Source: Candidatus Margulisiibacteriota bacterium
Lineage (GTDB): Bacteria; Margulisbacteria; Marinamargulisbacteria; DT-59
Length of the DNA: 7,670 nt
Reading direction: 5' to 3'
Assembly (NCBI GenBank): GCA_013215865.1
Contig: JABSQL010000001.1
Coordinates: 1-7,670 of the forward strand
In this document: positions 6,278-7,670 of the stretch, piece after piece
Numbering within the stretch: position 1 is the first letter of the stretch
How the letters are laid out: every line of letters begins with the position of its first letter
Made by a program: the position numbers and the translations under genes
Notes under the pieces: model-generated
Database searches by the model: none
The model's input: only the letters and a program-made list of their open reading frames with translations
Told to the model about the DNA's origin: nothing

Positions 6278-6286
6278 TGATAAAAT
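6278..6286 (+). promoter_or_regulatory. Candidate extended -10 element of the exported-protein gene
   Basis: TGATAAAAT fits the TGnTATAAT extended -10 pattern with one mismatch. No good -35 lies 17 bases upstream. Transcription would start within a few bases of the ATG at 6295, and no Shine-Dalgarno site is visible. Confidence 0.3.
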
Positions 6287-6294
6287 AAAATGAT

Positions 6295-7512
6295 ATGAAA
6301 AAATATATGGTGACGCTGCTTTTTATTTGCGGATGTATACCCCAGGTATTTGCTGCTTTTCAACTCCAAAATACCATCCATAAACAAAATATTTCTTTCT
6401 ATTTTCCTCAAACTGATCTGAAAAGCGTAAACCGTATTGTTGCCACTCAACTGGACAAGGCGATCAGGCCCCAGCTTTGGCCTGATCGTATTCCATTTGG
6501 AATGTGTATTGGGAATAACCACCAAAATGTATATTACATTTACTATCAATCTATACTCAATATGGACATTCTAAAATTGAGCAATCCTTCTTTCTTAAAA
6601 TTGGAGGATCTGTGTATATCTAAATCAGGAAATGTATATTTGGTTGATTCTCAGTCCCATGCGTTATATGTATATTCATTTAAAACACTTACCCAACCGA
6701 TTTTGGTAGACAAAGTGAAAACAAAAGAGCCTTTTCGGTGTGGGGTTTCCCAGAATCGGGTATATGTAATTTCCAAAACAGGAAAATGGTCTATTTATAC
6801 CCATCATAGAAATACACTCTTGTTTCAAGAGAAAATATCAAATATATTCAACTCAAACATCCCATTAAAGACGATTCGAGATATAACCACGACATCTTCA
6901 GGGAAAATTTGGGTCATCAATGACACCCACGTATTAAAGATATCTTCCACAGGGAAGGTAATTTTAAAGAAAGCCCTCAAGAAACCCTACACTGCGATTA
7001 GTTCAACAACACAAAACTACCCTGTATTATTGGACGCAGAAAGCCAAAAAATAGATATTTACAATCAAGAAATGTCATTGCTTGACACCCATTTTATTGG
7101 AGATGATATTGATATGATTCCCCACGACATAGCCGTTTATAAGCCGTATGGGTTAGTCGGGATAAGTAGCAAGAGTACAGGGGTTACTTATGCATTAGGT
7201 GTTACCCTCAGTTCTTTAGACGTAAAAAAGTTTAACCAAGTCACAGGAGATCTGCACTATCAGATACAATTCCATCTCAGCTTTCCCTCTGATGTTGTCA
7301 TCAAGGTTCTTTCGAAAAATGGCAGTATGGTTAAAGAATTCAAAAAAACGTTGTCAGCAGGACACCACGCCATTCATTGGGACGGGTATAACTTAAGGGG
7401 AGAAAAAGTTAAGGGAGAATCTCTTGTAAATATCTCTGCAAAGGCTACTTATTCATTATCAAACGTAGATGTGAAAACATTTCGTATATTGGAATCTAAG
7501 CAGCACATTTAG
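6295..7512 (+). CDS. Exported protein with propeller-like repeats and C-terminal FlgD-type Ig domain
   Basis: The 405-aa product begins with a signal sequence (MKK, hydrophobic 5-16, likely cleavage after VFA at 20). An ICGC stretch at 11-14 could alternatively be a poor lipobox. The middle, roughly 95-300, has repeated short strands with the feel of NHL or beta-propeller blades, for example ISKSGNVYLVDS, SQNRVYVISKTGKW, TSSGKIWVIND and LKISSTGKVILK. The end, roughly 310-392, matches a FlgD-like Ig domain: beta strands, VIKVLSKNGSMVKEF, AGHHAIHWDG, NLRGEKV. In FlgD and secreted proteins this fold mediates protein interaction or surface attachment. The combination suggests an exported cell-surface or periplasmic scaffold or sensor. 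No catalytic residues are recognised and the function is unknown. It is transcribed divergently from rpe. A strong hairpin lies in codons 56-65. Confidence 0.75.
   Translation: MKKYMVTLLFICGCIPQVFAAFQLQNTIHKQNISFYFPQTDLKSVNRIVATQLDKAIRPQLWPDRIPFGMCIGNNHQNVYYIYYQSILNMDILKLSNPSFLKLEDLCISKSGNVYLVDSQSHALYVYSFKTLTQPILVDKVKTKEPFRCGVSQNRVYVISKTGKWSIYTHHRNTLLFQEKISNIFNSNIPLKTIRDITTTSSGKIWVINDTHVLKISSTGKVILKKALKKPYTAISSTTQNYPVLLDAESQKIDIYNQEMSLLDTHFIGDDIDMIPHDIAVYKPYGLVGISSKSTGVTYALGVTLSSLDVKKFNQVTGDLHYQIQFHLSFPSDVVIKVLSKNGSMVKEFKKTLSAGHHAIHWDGYNLRGEKVKGESLVNISAKATYSLSNVDVKTFRILESKQHI
6461..6488 (+). repeat. Intragenic perfect 10-bp GC-rich inverted repeat
   Basis: CGATCAGGCC (6461-6470) pairs exactly with GGCCTGATCG (6479-6488) across an eight-base loop. 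It lies in codons 56-65 of the exported-protein gene (AIRPQLWPDR). The stem is 60% GC in an AT-rich gene. No T-run follows, so it is not a standard terminator. Confidence 0.8.
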
Positions 7513-7536
7513 GAAGCATCAAAATCTAGTCAAGTG

Positions 7537-7566
7537 TTGCAATCTATGATATATTTTCCTTATGAT
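7537..7566 (+). promoter_or_regulatory. Candidate promoter of the MerR-family gene
   Basis: TTGCAA (7537-7542, four of six) and TATGAT (7561-7566, five of six) are 18 bases apart. The transcript would start about 12 nt before the ATG at 7586, which also argues against an in-frame ATG at 7562 being the start. No clear dyad typical of MerR autoregulation was seen. Confidence 0.4.
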
Positions 7567-7585
7567 AATTAAGAAAAGAAAACTG

Positions 7586-7670
7586 ATGAAAATTGGGGAT
7601 GTCAAAAATTTAACTGGTATGACGGCGCGTACAATCCGTTACTATGATGAAGTTGGTTTGCTACCAAGTG
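7586..7670 (+). CDS. MerR-family transcriptional regulator, 3'-partial
   Basis: Only the first 28 codons are inside the window. They encode the N-terminal winged-helix DNA-binding region typical of MerR proteins: KIGDVKNLTG (helix 1 and turn) and TARTIRYYDEVGLLPS, the near-invariant recognition helix plus start of the wing. The effector-binding part lies outside, so metal, redox or drug specificity cannot be judged. MerR proteins bind between misplaced -35 and -10 boxes and activate by untwisting DNA. The weak upstream site (AAGAAAAG) is a poor ribosome binding site. An in-frame ATG at 7562 would add eight basic residues (MIIKKRKL), but MK-I-G is the typical family start. Confidence 0.88.
   Translation, partial: MKIGDVKNLTGMTARTIRYYDEVGLLPS

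Noticed and set aside
6262..6549. 95-codon reverse frame opposite the exported-protein gene
   Set aside because: It shares the opposite strand of a signal peptide and protein-like sequence, and runs through the rpe promoter region. No ribosome binding site was seen.

Overview
This 7.7-kb, AT-rich window is densely packed bacterial chromosome. It holds eight protein-coding genes and one probable small gene. Several adjacent genes overlap at their ends. I see no rRNA, tRNA, CRISPR array, transposase or phage gene, and no internal stop codons that would suggest a recoded genetic code. The first gene belongs to a lipid-A-disaccharide-synthase-related family that I associate mainly with Cyanobacteria and neighbouring lineages. 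Together with the AT-rich coding sequence, the FlgD-Ig-type secreted protein and the split helicase/nuclease pair, this points loosely to an uncultured diderm relative of Cyanobacteria, for example Margulisbacteria or Melainabacteria. That placement is a weak inference.

Positions 1-4916 form one forward-strand operon of four genes joined by overlaps of 11, about 23 and 1 nt. In order they are the C-terminal part of an LpxB-related glycosyltransferase, a 357-aa PD-(D/E)XK nuclease with an AddB-like four-cysteine Fe-S signature, a 762-aa UvrD/RecB/AddA-type helicase that ends soon after helicase motif VI and so lacks its own nuclease domain, and a ComEA-like membrane-anchored DNA-binding protein (SLBB plus helix-hairpin-helix). 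The nuclease and helicase look like a minimal, split AddAB-type end-processing machine. Their overlap with comEA suggests a link between DNA uptake and recombinational processing.

Positions 4891-5204 hold a probable 55-aa reverse-strand gene with a strong ribosome binding site. Its 3' end overlaps the end of comEA. The same region holds the promoter and ribosome binding site of a forward-strand thioredoxin gene (5205-5534). Thioredoxin converges on ribulose-phosphate 3-epimerase (reverse, 5524-6228), and the two coding regions overlap by 11 bp.

Positions 6229-6294 are a short divergent intergenic region between rpe and a 405-aa exported protein (6295-7512) with propeller-like repeats and a C-terminal FlgD-type Ig domain. 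Neither gene has a recognisable Shine-Dalgarno site, and the candidate promoters sit so close to the start codons that leaderless transcripts are possible. The window ends inside a MerR-family regulator (from 7586). I found no convincing GC-stem plus U-tract terminator. Strong perfect hairpins do occur, but inside coding regions at 1449-1472, 4540-4565 and 6461-6488.
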